From the NCBI RefSeq assembly GCF_003597395.2, contig NC_133771.1, forward strand, positions 62,565,685 through 62,629,684: DNA of 64,000 bases, written 5' to 3'. The translations under genes and the position numbers were made by a program. Shown in pieces: positions 44,132 through 54,859 of the stretch (position 1 is the first letter of the stretch; every line of letters begins with the position of its first letter). This stretch comes from Chelonoidis abingdonii (taxonomy: Eukaryota; Chordata; Testudines; Testudinidae). Below the pieces are notes generated by a model. That model saw only the letters and a list, made by a program, of their open reading frames with translations, was not told the origin of the DNA and searched no databases.

Positions 44132-44756
44132 TTCACTCAATGACATGCTTTTTTTCTCTCAGATTATTATAAAAACTTGAGTGGAAAGATGTTGTGCACC
44201 TAAGCTTCCTTACAGAGAAATTGCCCCCAAAACTCCCCCAATGACTTCTCTTTGTCTAAATTGAAATCAGTATTCTCCCTGTAAATACTGCCATGGTGCA
44301 ATTCCCTTTTCAGTGATATGTTTATGTTTTGCTTTCTAACTTATAGCTTTATTCTCCTTTCCACATCTAAGCTGTCATTTTCACTTTGATGGTTGTTTGC
44401 ACAGATGAGAGACCTTTAGCCTATCTTCAGTGGCTCAGCAATGGGAACAGCAGAACCAAGTGTCTCCCCTCTAGGGAGTACTGTTTGTCTGGTGACTTAT
44501 CAGTGCTGAAACCCTGCAAAACATATTTGCTTCAGTAGCGCTGTACTTCGGATACCTTTAAAAAGGTGAAAAATGCCACAGGGGATAGGGGATAGGAACT
44601 CTATTGAATCAGGTATCCTCTTCACTTATGAAAGCTGGTTATATTTTGCAAGATAAAAGAGTAGTGAAGCTAGGAGAGAAATGGGGATGTGGTGTGGCAG
44701 ACACAGTGCTGCTATTTAATCTAAGAGTACTGATAAGTAGTTTTATGACTATTGTA
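44132..44756. other. Unannotated AT-rich stretch
   Basis: Nothing recognised. Confidence 0.35.
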
Positions 44757-45461
44757 TGTGACCTGGTCAGGGAGGTGAAGTTACTGTATGTATGTGAAGT
44801 TACATTGGGTGATTAGTCTTTTCTGTATGAATGTATTGGTCTAGCTGAAGTGTGGGCTGTTGGAAACACAATGGATTTGGGTAAGCTACAAAGATTTGGT
44901 TCGGCTATTATCAGATAATGGCCTATGTCAATGCCAAGTCTGAAGTGGCACAGCTGTTTTGCCAAGGGTGGGAGTCTAGCGATCAAAGGGCACTAAACAG
45001 TTAAAAGAACTCTCTGGTGAGAGGTGTGAGTGTGGGGATGGATTTCAGTGAGCTCTGATATGGACACAGAGATGAGTCCTGCAGGAGTGGAGTATGGGGC
45101 CTTCCCAGCCCCCCAGGAAAGGGTAAGCTTTAAGGAATTTAGTAGGTTGTTTATCATTTTAAGATCTGTTTTCTCTGAACATTTTTGTTTCTAAATAAAA
45201 TAATACTATGCTTTAAGAAGGCTGTTCAGTCCCAGTATACCATTAGTCACTGTTCCCCAGGAGCAGGAGAGCAAGTACTGAACACAACTCAGGCTTGCTG
45301 AGGTAACCATGGTTAGTACCTGGGGACTACAACTCAAGATCCAGCCTGAGAGTGGGAGAATCGTGTGATTCCACCGTGTGAGACGTGATGACAAAAGGCC
45401 TCAGGGGTGTGCATTTAAAGAGACTGGGGGCAGAAGGACAGATTGCCTGGTCACTGTGACA
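44757..45461 (+). mobile_element. Solo-LTR-like repeat
   Basis: Begins TGTGACCTGGTCAGGGAGG and ends GGTCACTGTGACA. AATAAA lies in 'ctaaataaaataata' near 45193-45207. Text such as 'gtggcacagctgttttgccaag' and 'aggttgtttatcattttaagatctgttttctctgaac' recalls turtle ERV LTRs. No clear target duplication. Confidence 0.55.
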
Positions 45462-47092
45462 CATGGCGCCATAATACAACCAGATTAGTACCTTTGAAAA
45501 TTGGTATGATAAGTTTGCATCTGTTACAATTAGGAGATCAGCAAACTTTGACTCAGAGCAGAAGCACCTTTGCATGGTGGCAGTTACGGTTGGTGGTAAT
45601 TATGATTGTTATATGTCAAAGGTACAATCACAGTCCAAAGATATTGGTTAAAAAATATCATGTCACCTCTATATCAAAGTGAGAACCAGCATTTAGTGTG
45701 GAACTGTGGACACCCCCATAATCCTGACAGACTTTCTTTGAGCCAGATTATTCATCTCTTCCTTTCAAAGTGCTGTGTACTGACTGATAATATTTTGAGA
45801 ATCTTTTTCTCTGTGTTAGTGACCTGGTACATTTGTGTTATAATAGCACAAAACAAATAATAAGTACAAATTCAGTCTAAAGCCCATTTTGTTCAACAAA
45901 ATCCTCCTAACATACTTGTACAAAGCATATTTACTTTAGTTACTCCATTATTTCATATCTAATCCAATTTCAGTCAGTTGAATAATTGTAATGTCATCTT
46001 GAAAAAGAAGAAGAGGAGACGGAAGGTGTCTCAGAAACTCCCAGAAAGGAGGTAGCCTACAAAAATGACTTTTGACATGAAGCATTGCTTGGAATCTTCA
46101 CACATTTCTTCCTCTCCCATTAAATATAAAGCACCAAGGACAAAATTCTACTCCCAGATCCACATGGCGAGTGTCAACTGACGTTCGGCTCCAGTGGGAA
46201 TTTTGCACATGTAGAAAAAGCAGAATGTCAGAGTCAAGATCTGCTGTGCAGATCTGAAGGAGAATTTTGCCTTAACTGTTGAAAAGCCCAGCCTGTTATG
46301 CAAATAGCACTATTTTATAATACAGAGATGTCACACTGAGTCGATGGGGAAGGAAAATTACATTTTCTGGTAGAACCTTAGTGTCCAAGTCCTCTCCTTC
46401 CAAATATAATATTACTTCTGTTTGTGCACAGATCGTTACTGATTCTTTTGTCTCTGAAAATTAATACTACTTTTCTTTTCTACTTTTACATGCAGCAGCA
46501 GTGTATTCTATTTCCATTTTGTTTTATCTTCCCCCTTCCTATCCTCCTTTCTTTCTTTTTTTCTTTTTTTTAGCAGTCCTGTTGGCTCTTTTCCCACTTG
46601 AGCTGTTGCCTCTTCACTCTCTCCTTTGCTTCCCTTCTCCCTATTTTTTCTTCTTCCTTGGCTCTTTATGTCCCTTCCCTCATCTCTCACATTGCTCCAT
46701 GCCACCGTGCTGCAAAAACACAGAAGATAGGATAGGGTGGGGAAGGGGAAGGGCTTTGCAAGCAGATTATAGAATATTTTTTAAAGGAAAAATGCTAATC
46801 CAATTATGTTAAAGGAATGATGTGGCATTGGGATGAAGAGGGACTGGAACATGGTTTTGATGAATCTACCTATTAGGTAATACCTTCTCTTTCTCTCCAT
46901 CTTTTCTTGTGTTTTTTCCTCTCTCTTTCTCTTTCTCAGAGGTTCTCTTTCAGTCTGAGCCTCCTCTTCTCACTCACTCTGTTTCCTTCTCTTCCTCGCG
47001 GGAGAGGTGCTGCAGGCAACAGCATCTGCAATCAGGGACAGGATTTGCATGGTTTCAGGACTGATTCTTCCTCTCACCTTCTAAGCCCTGGG
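45462..47092. other. AT-rich DNA with a CT-rich tract
   Basis: A long pyrimidine-rich tract runs about 46503-46700 and again 46880-46990. No gene recognised; polypyrimidine strand bias explains the long frames there. Confidence 0.4.
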
Positions 47093-47352
47093 AGATTTCA
47101 GCAGCCTCCTAGTCTTTGGGGAACCCTGGAAATTTCCTTGGAGCCCTACTGAGCCCATTCAAGTCTAAACTTGGATAATTGTATTAAAACTACTGTTAAT
47201 CTATTTTCCCTGATGTAGTTTGCAGTGTGTGTGTGTGTGTGGGGATTATTTACATTGCAGAGTCACCGTAGTCTTCGATGTCTCTTGTTTTCTTCACTGG
47301 GAGCTGAATTTAATAGTTAGGTGTGTTTTCTAGCTAGGTGTATTAGATAATC
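47093..47352 (+). repeat. Large inverted repeat, left arm
   Basis: Reverse complement aligns with 48859-49117 over about 260 bp with moderate divergence. Shared words include ccaaagactaggaggctgct, ggaaatttccagggttcccc, acagtagttttaatacaatt, gtgaagaaaacaagaga and agctagaaaacacacctaac. A (GT)n at 47225-47241 corresponds to a worn (CA)n on the other arm. Confidence 0.85.
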
Positions 47353-47595
47353 CTGAATTTACCAACACATCTTCCAGGATTAGAAGCAAACACAGTGTAG
47401 CCCCATTGAGTAGCTGGGAATCTCCACTTTAAAACTATAAAGCCCCCATTTCTAACTCTCCAGAGGCATAAGATATCAGCCCTTCTACTTTTTGCTAGGG
47501 CTGGATTGCATATTGCCCATCTTGTAGCTCAGAGCAGTCTGGTTTGGAGGGAAAATTCCACATTTGGGGAAAATAATTTTTTCCTAACAGTTTGT
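47353..47595. other. Spacer of the inverted repeat, proximal part
   Basis: No recognisable feature before the SINE. Confidence 0.3.
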
Positions 47596-47780
47596 GGCGA
47601 GAGATAGCTCAGTGGTTTGAGCATTAACCCCCTAAACCCAGGGTTGTGAGTTTCCCCCTTGAGGGGGCCATTTAGGGATCTGGGGTAAAAATCTGTCTGG
47701 GGATTGGTCCTGCTTTAAGCAGGGGGTTGGACTAGATGATCTCCTTTGGTGCCTTCCAACTCTGATATTCTATGATTTTA
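47596..47780 (+). mobile_element. tRNA-derived SINE with CR1-like tail (tortoise Pol III/SINE type)
   Basis: The head 'agatagctcagtggtttgagca' contains an RNA polymerase III A box (tagctcagtgg), and 'gggttgtgagtt' stands where the B box (ggttcgan) is expected. The tail 'ggattggtcctgctttaagcagggggttggactagatgatctc' and 'ccttccaactctgatattctatga' matches the CR1 3' end (compare 40798-40872). Sharing the LINE tail lets such SINEs borrow CR1 reverse transcriptase. The head is a degraded tRNA, not a tRNA gene. Confidence 0.9.
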
Positions 47781-48858
47781 AAAGATATGACAGCTGTTTG
47801 AAGCTGCCCAGAGATTCAGAATATTAGAAGTATTCCTAATTAAGATGGTTTAACAGACAGAAGAGTGATGAATCAGATAAAATATCAAAGATTAACAACA
47901 AATGCAATAAATCATATGACCCTGTTCTTTGTTGTATGTTTATCACTACTACTCACAGTATGTGGTTCTATATTATATGTAAGCAGTTGATCAGGACCAC
48001 AGTCAGAAAGACCAGGAGTTAATCTGCATTTTGATAATATTGTTAATGATCAGGCATCTGTAAGGCTAAGGCAAAGAAATGGATGATCCTGAATGTGAAA
48101 AGGTATTTCTGACAAGTACTGGAAAAGATCACAGCAGACTACCTGTGATGATATTGCTAACACAAGAAAAGCTAACCCGAGGAGTGGAACCTTCAATCCA
48201 TGTCTTTCACAGAGACAATTTGAATGTCAAGAAGACATACTGTGTCCTTATCTCCCACTGAAACAAAGACCAGGGAAATCCCACAATTTCAGTAAGTGTT
48301 TTAATCAATATAGTAAGTACTGAGAAAATGTATCAGAGTTCAAAAGAGACCCAGGAAACTAGAAAGCTAAAAGAAGTGAATTAATTACAGCTAAAGAAAT
48401 GTATATGCTGCAGGGCAAGAGTGTCAGAATTGCCCCACTAGTTAAAGCCAACTACACAGCAGACAAATCACTAATCACCATCTTCCAATGAGCTAATGTA
48501 TTCACACTGATCTGACATTCTAGGGACCGGATTAGGAACAAGGTGGCTTAAAGTCACGTATTCCCTATCCTCTAGGTCCTGTTCTGAGTGCAGCTTGGTC
48601 AGACCAGAGAATCTGCTTTAGTATCATTTATTTGCACACATACCCCTTAACTAATAATTACCGTAAGAATAATGTGTATTTGTTTGTATTACCATAGTGC
48701 CTAGAAGACCGAGTCATGGACTAGGACCTCAGTGGACTAGACACTGAATTACTGATAGTAGTTAGTACATTTCTTTTACTGTAGTACCTAAAGAACCACT
48801 ATGCTGGTTGTTGTACAAACATAGAAAAGAGACAGCCCTGGTTCTGTAGACTTTATGT
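47781..48858. other. Spacer of the inverted repeat, distal part
   Basis: AT-rich. Fragments near 48690-48850 ('accatagtgcctagaagacc', 'ggttgttgtacaaacatag') look like worn ancient repeats. No gene. Confidence 0.3.
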
Positions 48859-49117
48859 GATATACTTAGCTAGAAAACACACCTAACTATTAAATTTAGC
48901 TGCCAGTGAAGAAAACAAGAGATATTTAAGACCGTGGTGACTTCGCAGTGTAACCCCCCCGCACATACACATACACACACTTCAAACTACTTCAGGGAAA
49001 AATAAATGAACAGTAGTTTTAATACAATTATGCAAGTAGAGGCTTGAATGAGCTCATTAGGGCTACAAGGAAATTTCCAGGGTTCCCCAAAGACTAGGAG
49101 GCTGCTGAAATCTCTCA
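48859..49117 (-). repeat. Large inverted repeat, right arm
   Basis: Inverted counterpart of 47093-47352, begun by 'atacttagctagaaaacacacc' and ended by 'gaggctgctgaaatctctc'. A C-run followed by a CA-rich stretch (about 48954-48980) stands opposite the (GT)n of the left arm. Confidence 0.85.
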
Positions 49118-49904
49118 CTTTTTTTTTTAATAGAAAAACACTAGATCAGTTTTAGAGTTCTCTTAGATATATCAGCTATAAATTTCCTTTCCTGCTGAGC
49201 TCTGCATGGTTGTATATATGGCACCTGACTTTATAGATAGAAGGATCAACACAAAAGAGCCCAAAAGACTTTTTATTAATGCCCCCAAACTCTCAAACAT
49301 TTTTAGAATAATTTTTTTCTGTAACATGGCATATACAGAATGCAAAATTGTACAGTGTTAAAGGGTTTTTTTTTAATGATTGTTGTGATTGCCTGCATAA
49401 CTCACTGGTAATTAATGCACCTATCACAAAATCATGTTCCTAAAATCTTTATATCACACCACACAAAGATGTATTTTTTTCTTGATATATGTGTGTGCAC
49501 ACACACTTATATACACATATTCATGCACAGACATATGTATATATGAATATATAATATTATACACAAAATTATTATGTTAAAAGAACATTATTAAGACTGC
49601 AAAGACAAGTATTTAACTTACAAAAGGCCAGAATTAAGGTTACACAGGCAACCTTAATATGCTGCTTTAGTGGCCAGCATGATTCAGTCTTTAATTATAT
49701 GATCACATACTTCTTTTCCCACAAACCCCTTCCTCGTTCAGTGCACAGGGTAGACCATTCTTGGTGAATGAACAGCTGTTCAATATTTTGTATTATCCAT
49801 ATTGTTTAATGTGTGCTGTAGAGCTTATTTACTGCACATTCTTCAAACCTGGCTCTGAATACAGAGGGCTTGAGGGTTTTTCTATGTTGCTCATATCTGC
49901 AGTA
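49118..49904. other. AT-rich DNA with alternating purine-pyrimidine tract
   Basis: A (TG)/(CA)/(TA)-rich simple tract spans about 49485-49560. Otherwise nothing recognised. Confidence 0.45.
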
Positions 49905-50345
49905 TCAGAGTGCTTCACAAACATTAATTAACTTATTGTGACAACACCCCTGAGAGGTAAAATGGTATGATGACCCTACTTTACAGATGGATAACTGTGA
50001 TAAGGACATTAAAGTCAAAAGTATTCACTAAATTTGGTGCCCAGTTTGAGACACTTAGGACTTGATTTTTCAGAGTACTTAGCACAATATAATATTTTAT
50101 CTGTTCAGAGCACAGCTCCCTTTGACTTCACTTCTAACTGTGAATGCTCAGCACATCTGCAAATCAGACCCCGGGTTATCAATTTGGGCAGCCAGGAACA
50201 CACAATTAGTGACTGCTTGCAAAAAAGTTTCTCTTATGTGACTTGCCCAGCTTCACATAGGAACTTTGTGGTAGAAGCAGGGATAAAATTCAGTTCTCTA
50301 GGGCAGCATACAACTGTCTTAACCAAACTCTCTCTTCTTGCACTC
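49905..50345 (+). repeat. MIR-like SINE interrupted by another repeat
   Basis: 'acaacacccctgagaggtaaaatggtatgatgaccctactttacagatgg' (49942-49991) and 'gtgacttgcccagcttcacatagg...ggtagaagcagggataaaattcag' (50236-50300) are consecutive MIR core parts. Between them lies 'tggtgcccagtttgagacacttaggacttgatttttcag...' which resembles a separate reptile repeat. Confidence 0.5.
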
Positions 50346-50446
50346 TCTTGCCTCATTCACTACACACCAGCTAACTTCTGCAGTAAATGAGGCAGGGATT
50401 CTATAGACAATAGTCTCTTTCACTACACAACCCTGATTAACTCAGC
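50346..50446. other. Short unassigned stretch
   Basis: Nothing recognised. Confidence 0.3.
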
Positions 50447-50640
50447 TTCTGTTGGTGGGAGAGACAGGCTTACAGGCTTTCAAGCCACACAGTGTTCTTC
50501 TCAGGTGACCTGAAGAAGAGTTCTGTGTGGCTTAAAAGCTTGTCTCTCCCACCAACAGTAGTCCAATGAGAAAGATGTTACCTCACACACCTTGTCTCTC
50601 TAATATCCTGGGTCCGACAGAGCTACAACTACATCTATAA
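50447..50640 (+). repeat. Hairpin repeat followed by a common reptile repeat end
   Basis: Left arm 'ctgttggtgggagagacaggctt...ctttcaagccacacag' mirrors right arm 'ctgtgtggcttaaaagcttgtctctcccaccaacag' with 'ttcttctcaggtgacctgaagaag', itself palindromic, at the loop. The 3' body 'acaccttgtctctctaatatcctgggtccgacagagctacaactac' is a common reptile repeat end, possibly Penelope-derived. Confidence 0.6.
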
Positions 50641-50814
50641 GAGCTTATCTGTCTACATGGCAGCAATACAGTATGTGACTCTACAGAGCACTGGCTTGCC
50701 ACATACTACCTCGCCGTGGAGATAGGCCCTAAGCATCATCCATCCTGTGCTCTAAATCAGGCATGGGACCTGAGGAAAAAAAAATGGTATGTAATCATAA
50801 AATTAAATACTGTA

Positions 50815-51906
50815 TGTCACAGGGTGTGACTGGCTCTTTTAAGAGGAAGTGGGACCCCGAGCACCTGAACTGATTACCTGTTCCCCAAGAGCAGGAAGCA
50901 CCTGGGCCTTAGGAAGGGGAGACAACTGCAGGTGGTTGGGATATGCCTGTAGACACTGCAGGGACTAAGAAGTTTCCCGCAGAGCCATGAGTTAGAATGG
51001 AGAAGACTATATCTCCCACTATTTCAAGTGGCTAAAGCGGGATGCAGCAACACTCACATTTGGCCCATCCGCTCCGCTCATTGGTGTTGCAACCTAACAT
51101 ATAAGGTTGCAACACAACTCAGATTTGACCCATCCACCCATCCATAGACAGAGACGGAGGAGTAGCTGGGCCAAATCTGAGTGGTGCTGTGTCGTGTCCC
51201 ACTTTAGCTGACTGAAATAGTGGGAGATATGGTCTTCTCTCTTCTAATTCAGGGCCCTGTGTACCAGGTCACAATGCCATTCAGTTTGGTGGTGCTCTTA
51301 AAAGAGGGCCTAAGGCAAACTGTCACTTTTATACCCTTGCTTGTCTGGATGGCCCTGAATCCAGGAAATGTTCTGCTTCAACCTGGACAGGAGGTTCTGG
51401 GAGTCAAAGTGGGACAGTCCCATGATACCTGGGACTGTTGGGAGGTCTAGCAGACAACTATCAAGGAAGGCCTGTGAAGAAAGTTAAACTCCCAGAGATG
51501 CTGGGAAAGCAGGAAAATAAACCCTCAGCAAGGAAGATCTATGCCCAGCTTGAAACTGGAGCAGAAAAGTGTTTAAACTCTGAAAAGGAAGACAGAGCTC
51601 AGAGGGGGATTGTGCCCATCTATGGACTGGAGTGAAAGAAATGAACTTTAAACAGAGGGCAGACCCTTAGGCAAGAATGGCTGGGCCCAGCTGCAACTGG
51701 GATGAAAATTGGGTTCTTTTTTGACAAACTTTGTCCTGGACTTAATAAAGTGGGCCCCAGAAGGGGGGAATGCTTTAAATATCTGGATTGTGAGGACTTT
51801 TTAAGGGAGCCTGACTTAAGAGGAAATTGAGGTGGGCTTCAGCAGAGCCATACTTGGCTAGAAGAGGGCGCTACAGAGCAGGCAAGTCCTCTGACACTAT
51901 GTCACA
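50815..51906 (+). mobile_element. LTR-like repeat containing a fold-back insert
   Basis: Ends TGTCACAGGGTGTGAC and ...GACACTATGTCACA. AATAAA in 'cttaataaagtgggcccc' near 51744-51760. The body includes an inverted-repeat segment at about 51001-51240. No clear target duplication (ctgta/atgca). Probably a solo LTR. Confidence 0.5.
51001..51240. repeat. Fold-back segment
   Basis: Left arm 'agaagactatatctcccactatttcaagtggctaaagcggga...cactcacatttggccc' is the inverse of the right arm 'gggccaaatctgagtgg...tcccactttagctgactgaaatagtgggagatatggtcttct'. A perfect small palindrome 'gttgcaacc...ggttgcaac' sits between the arms. Confidence 0.75.
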
Positions 51907-52044
51907 ATGCACACGCACAAGGGCGGTGTTTAAGGTTGCATAAGTAACCTGATTTGTGCCATTTCCCAACTTTTGATCGCCTGACTTTGTAACCTTAGTA
52001 ATGTTCTAAATATAATATTGTGTGTAATTTCCTAGGTTTTAAAA
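51907..52044. other. Short unassigned stretch
   Basis: Nothing recognised. Confidence 0.3.
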
Positions 52045-52049
52045 AGTAG

Positions 52050-53076
52050 TGTCATAAACAGATAGTAGGAGTTAATAGAACAGAAGTACTTTATATCTCT
52101 TTTGACTGTAAAGGGTTAACAAGTTCAGTAAGCCTGGCTGTCACCTGACCAGAGGACCAATCAGGGGACAGGATACTTTCAAATCTTGAGGGAGGGAAGT
52201 TTTTGTGTGTGCTGTTAGTATTTGGTTGTTGTTCACTCTGGGGGCTCAGAGGGACCAGATGTGCAACCAGGTTTCTCTCCAATCTCCCTGATACAGGTTC
52301 TTATAGAGTCCAAATAGTAAGTACTAGGTAGATGGCGAGTTAGGTTTATGTTTGTTTTCTTTATTTGCAAATGTGCATTTGGCTGGAAGGAGTTTAATTG
52401 TGCATTTGGCTGGAAGGAGTTCAAATTTGTATTTTGCTGAAAGGATTTTAATTTGTACTTGTATACTTAGGCTGGGAGGGTATTCCCAGTGTCTATAGCT
52501 GAAAAACCCTGTACCTAATCCATCTTAAATTTACAAAGATAATTTTTACTGTTTTTCTCTCTTTAATTAAAAGCTTTTCTTGTTTAAGAACTTGATTGTT
52601 TTTTTATTCTGGTGAGACCCCAGGGGACTGGGTCTGGATCCACCAGGGAATTGGTGGGGAGAAAGGAGGGAAGGGGGAGAGAAAGGTTAATTTCTCTCTG
52701 TGTTAGGATTACTTTCTCTCTCAGGGAGAGTCTGGGAGGGGGAAAGAGAAGGAGGGAGGAAGGTGAATTTTCCTCTCTGTATTTAGATTCAAGGAGTTTG
52801 AATCACAGTAATCTTCCAGGGTAACCCAGGGAGGGGAAGCCTGGGAGAGGCAACGGTGGGGGAAAGGGTTTACTTTCCTTGTGTTAAGATCCAGAGGATC
52901 TGGGTCTTGGGGTTCCCCGGGCAAGGTTTTGGGGGGACCAGAGTTTACCAGGCACTGAAATTCCTGGTTGGTGGCAGCGCTACAAGTACTAAGCTGGTAA
53001 TTGAGCTTAGAGAAATTCATGCTGGTACCCCATCTTTTGGACGCTAAGGTTCAGAGGGGGGAATTATACCATGACA
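52050..53076 (+). mobile_element. LTR-like element, 1,027 bp, with perfect 5-bp target duplication
   Basis: Ends TGTCATAAACAG and CCATGACA, giving a perfect TGTCAT/ATGACA terminal inversion. It is flanked by AGTAG on both sides (52045-52049, 53077-53081). Internal 30-bp-scale tandem units 'tgcatttggctggaaggagtt' occur at about 52372-52440. A purine-rich block lies at 52650-52780, and 'ggtggcagcgctac' near the 3' end. The text is nearly the same as an abundant turtle repeat I recall. No protein-coding part. Best explained as a solo LTR. Confidence 0.8.
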
Positions 53077-53081
53077 AGTAG

Positions 53082-53819
53082 CAAATGGAAAAAACAGGAA
53101 TTCTATCAGCATATTTTTTCCATGCTCTTGGAAATGGCCAAATCATTTTTCTGAAACTTAATAATAATAAGAAGAATAAATAATAATTAATATAATTAGC
53201 CTGAGGTAGACACCCACATGGAAAATTTGAGCCTGAACAGTTAAAATTTGACAAAGTGTTGAGCAATTGAAATAGGAAGTGTTGGGTAACCTTAACTATG
53301 GCAGTGCTACCAGCTTTGCCTGTGCTATTTGTGTGTATGTGTGTGTTTAAAATACTTTGAGATCCTTCCTGGTGAAAGTTACAATATAAGGCCCTAATGC
53401 TGTCCTGAGAAACATGTGAGTGAACCTCTGCACTTGCATGGAGTCTGATTAAATCAATGCAGCTTTAGCCAGGGCTTATCTGCACCCTTGGCAGTGCAGG
53501 GTTAGGGCTTGTATGGCAGTATTCATCATTATCAGCAAGTCATTAAAGTACGTTTGCTCTTTATCTCCAAACAAAGAAGTGGGGAAGAAGTTTAGCATTT
53601 GCACTCAACCTTGGCTCCATACAAAACATTAACTGGGGTAGGAGGAGGGAGAGTGGCAGTGGGGTGGGGTGATAAATGATTTCAAAGTTTGGTCGGCGGA
53701 AGGAAGCTGAAAAAGGTAGCAGGTTAGCAGTGGAAGTGGATCAGGCAGGGAGATTCAGCATGAGGAATGAATCCTCAAATAAGCAAGTAGGACTCAGAGC
53801 TTGTATATGGCGGGAGTGA
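53082..53819. other. Unannotated stretch
   Basis: Short (GT)n at about 53331-53345. No gene recognised. Confidence 0.35.
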
Positions 53820-54179
53820 TGGAGTTATTTCACACTGAGTTGACACAACTAGCTGATGTGCAGTACATAAGTTGCAGTACGAGTATGCACGTAAAACAGC
53901 TGTGTCCTTTTTCAATTTGCATCATTGTGCACACATGGCAGGGGCTTAGGGTGCATTAAGCATTAGGCTTTCTGGGTAGGTATTACATGGTCCTTTGCTT
54001 CGCTGCTGAGCTGCTTGAATTCTGGGATTTTTCCCATTTCACACTGTAGGATGCATAGCAGAAGCCAGTTGAATTCCAGGACTTGGGGACAAAATGCATA
54101 AATCTCATGATTCCATTCCTCTGCTCCATGGTTCCTCTCTTTCTGGGTTGGCTAGTGCCATTTTCAAATTACTGTTGGC

Positions 54180-54620
54180 CAGCATGGATGCAACAACACT
54201 CTGTGCCACTATGCTGGCCATCATATATATGCAGAGGCTTTGGGGGCTTTATTTGAGCTCTTGGGGCTGAGTGGCTTCGGCTTTGGAGTTCAACCACTGA
54301 GCATCTGATACAACTACAGCAGTGGCACCTCCTGCAGCAGCAGGAGAGGAAGAAGGAGGAAGACGAGGAGGATGATACTGAGCTACTGCTACTATACAAA
54401 CTGTTCCTGGAGCAGCCAGTTTCTGGGCTCAGGAAACCAGCATTCACTGGTAGGAGAGGACTGTTCTGCAAACCTGGGGTGGCCAGTAATGGTGACAGAA
54501 TTTCAGGATGGTGAAGGAACCTCATACTCATTGAAAAACAGTTTGCCATTGCTATCAGGGAGCTGGCGACTCCCAGCTGCTGCTGGTCGATAGCCAACCA
54601 GTTTAGCATGGAACATTACC
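54180..54620 (+). pseudogene. Harbinger transposase N-terminal fragment
   Basis: Frames give 'GAASFWAQETSIHW' then 'ERTVLQTWGGQ' and 'QNFRMVKEPHTH', in the place where related transposases have 'FWER..L.TWDDQQW.QNFRM.K.TF'. An acidic stretch encoded by 'gaggaagacgaggaggatgat' precedes it. Stops interrupt. The catalytic domain does not follow, so only the first part of the gene survives. Confidence 0.6.
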
Positions 54621-54859
54621 CCCTCCACCAGCTCAAAAGTGTGTGGGGGGGACAACAGCACAGACGGAAAATGCAGCTTCTGTCTCTGGTGTTCATTCTC
54701 ACCTACAGTCTTGCTGCTGGAAAAGCACAGGCACAGCACACAGTTTTATCAGTCATTCGGAGACCTGGCAAACTTGTACCATGTCAGGCTGTTTAGAGAA
54801 TCACATTTAGCTGCTTTCTGGTTACAGGCTTACAGCGGTGTTGCAAAATATACAGTCTT

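Noticed and set aside
46501..46812. Leucine/phenylalanine-rich frame that looks like a membrane protein
   Set aside because: Translation of a CT-rich tract gives F, L, S and P runs; no other evidence.
47596..47670. tRNA gene
   Set aside because: A-box-like and degenerate B-box-like words belong to the SINE head. No cloverleaf with anticodon loop could be formed, and a CR1-like tail follows.
49485..49560. Possible CRISPR-like or regulatory repeat
   Set aside because: Only alternating TG/CA/TA simple sequence; no spaced identical repeats.
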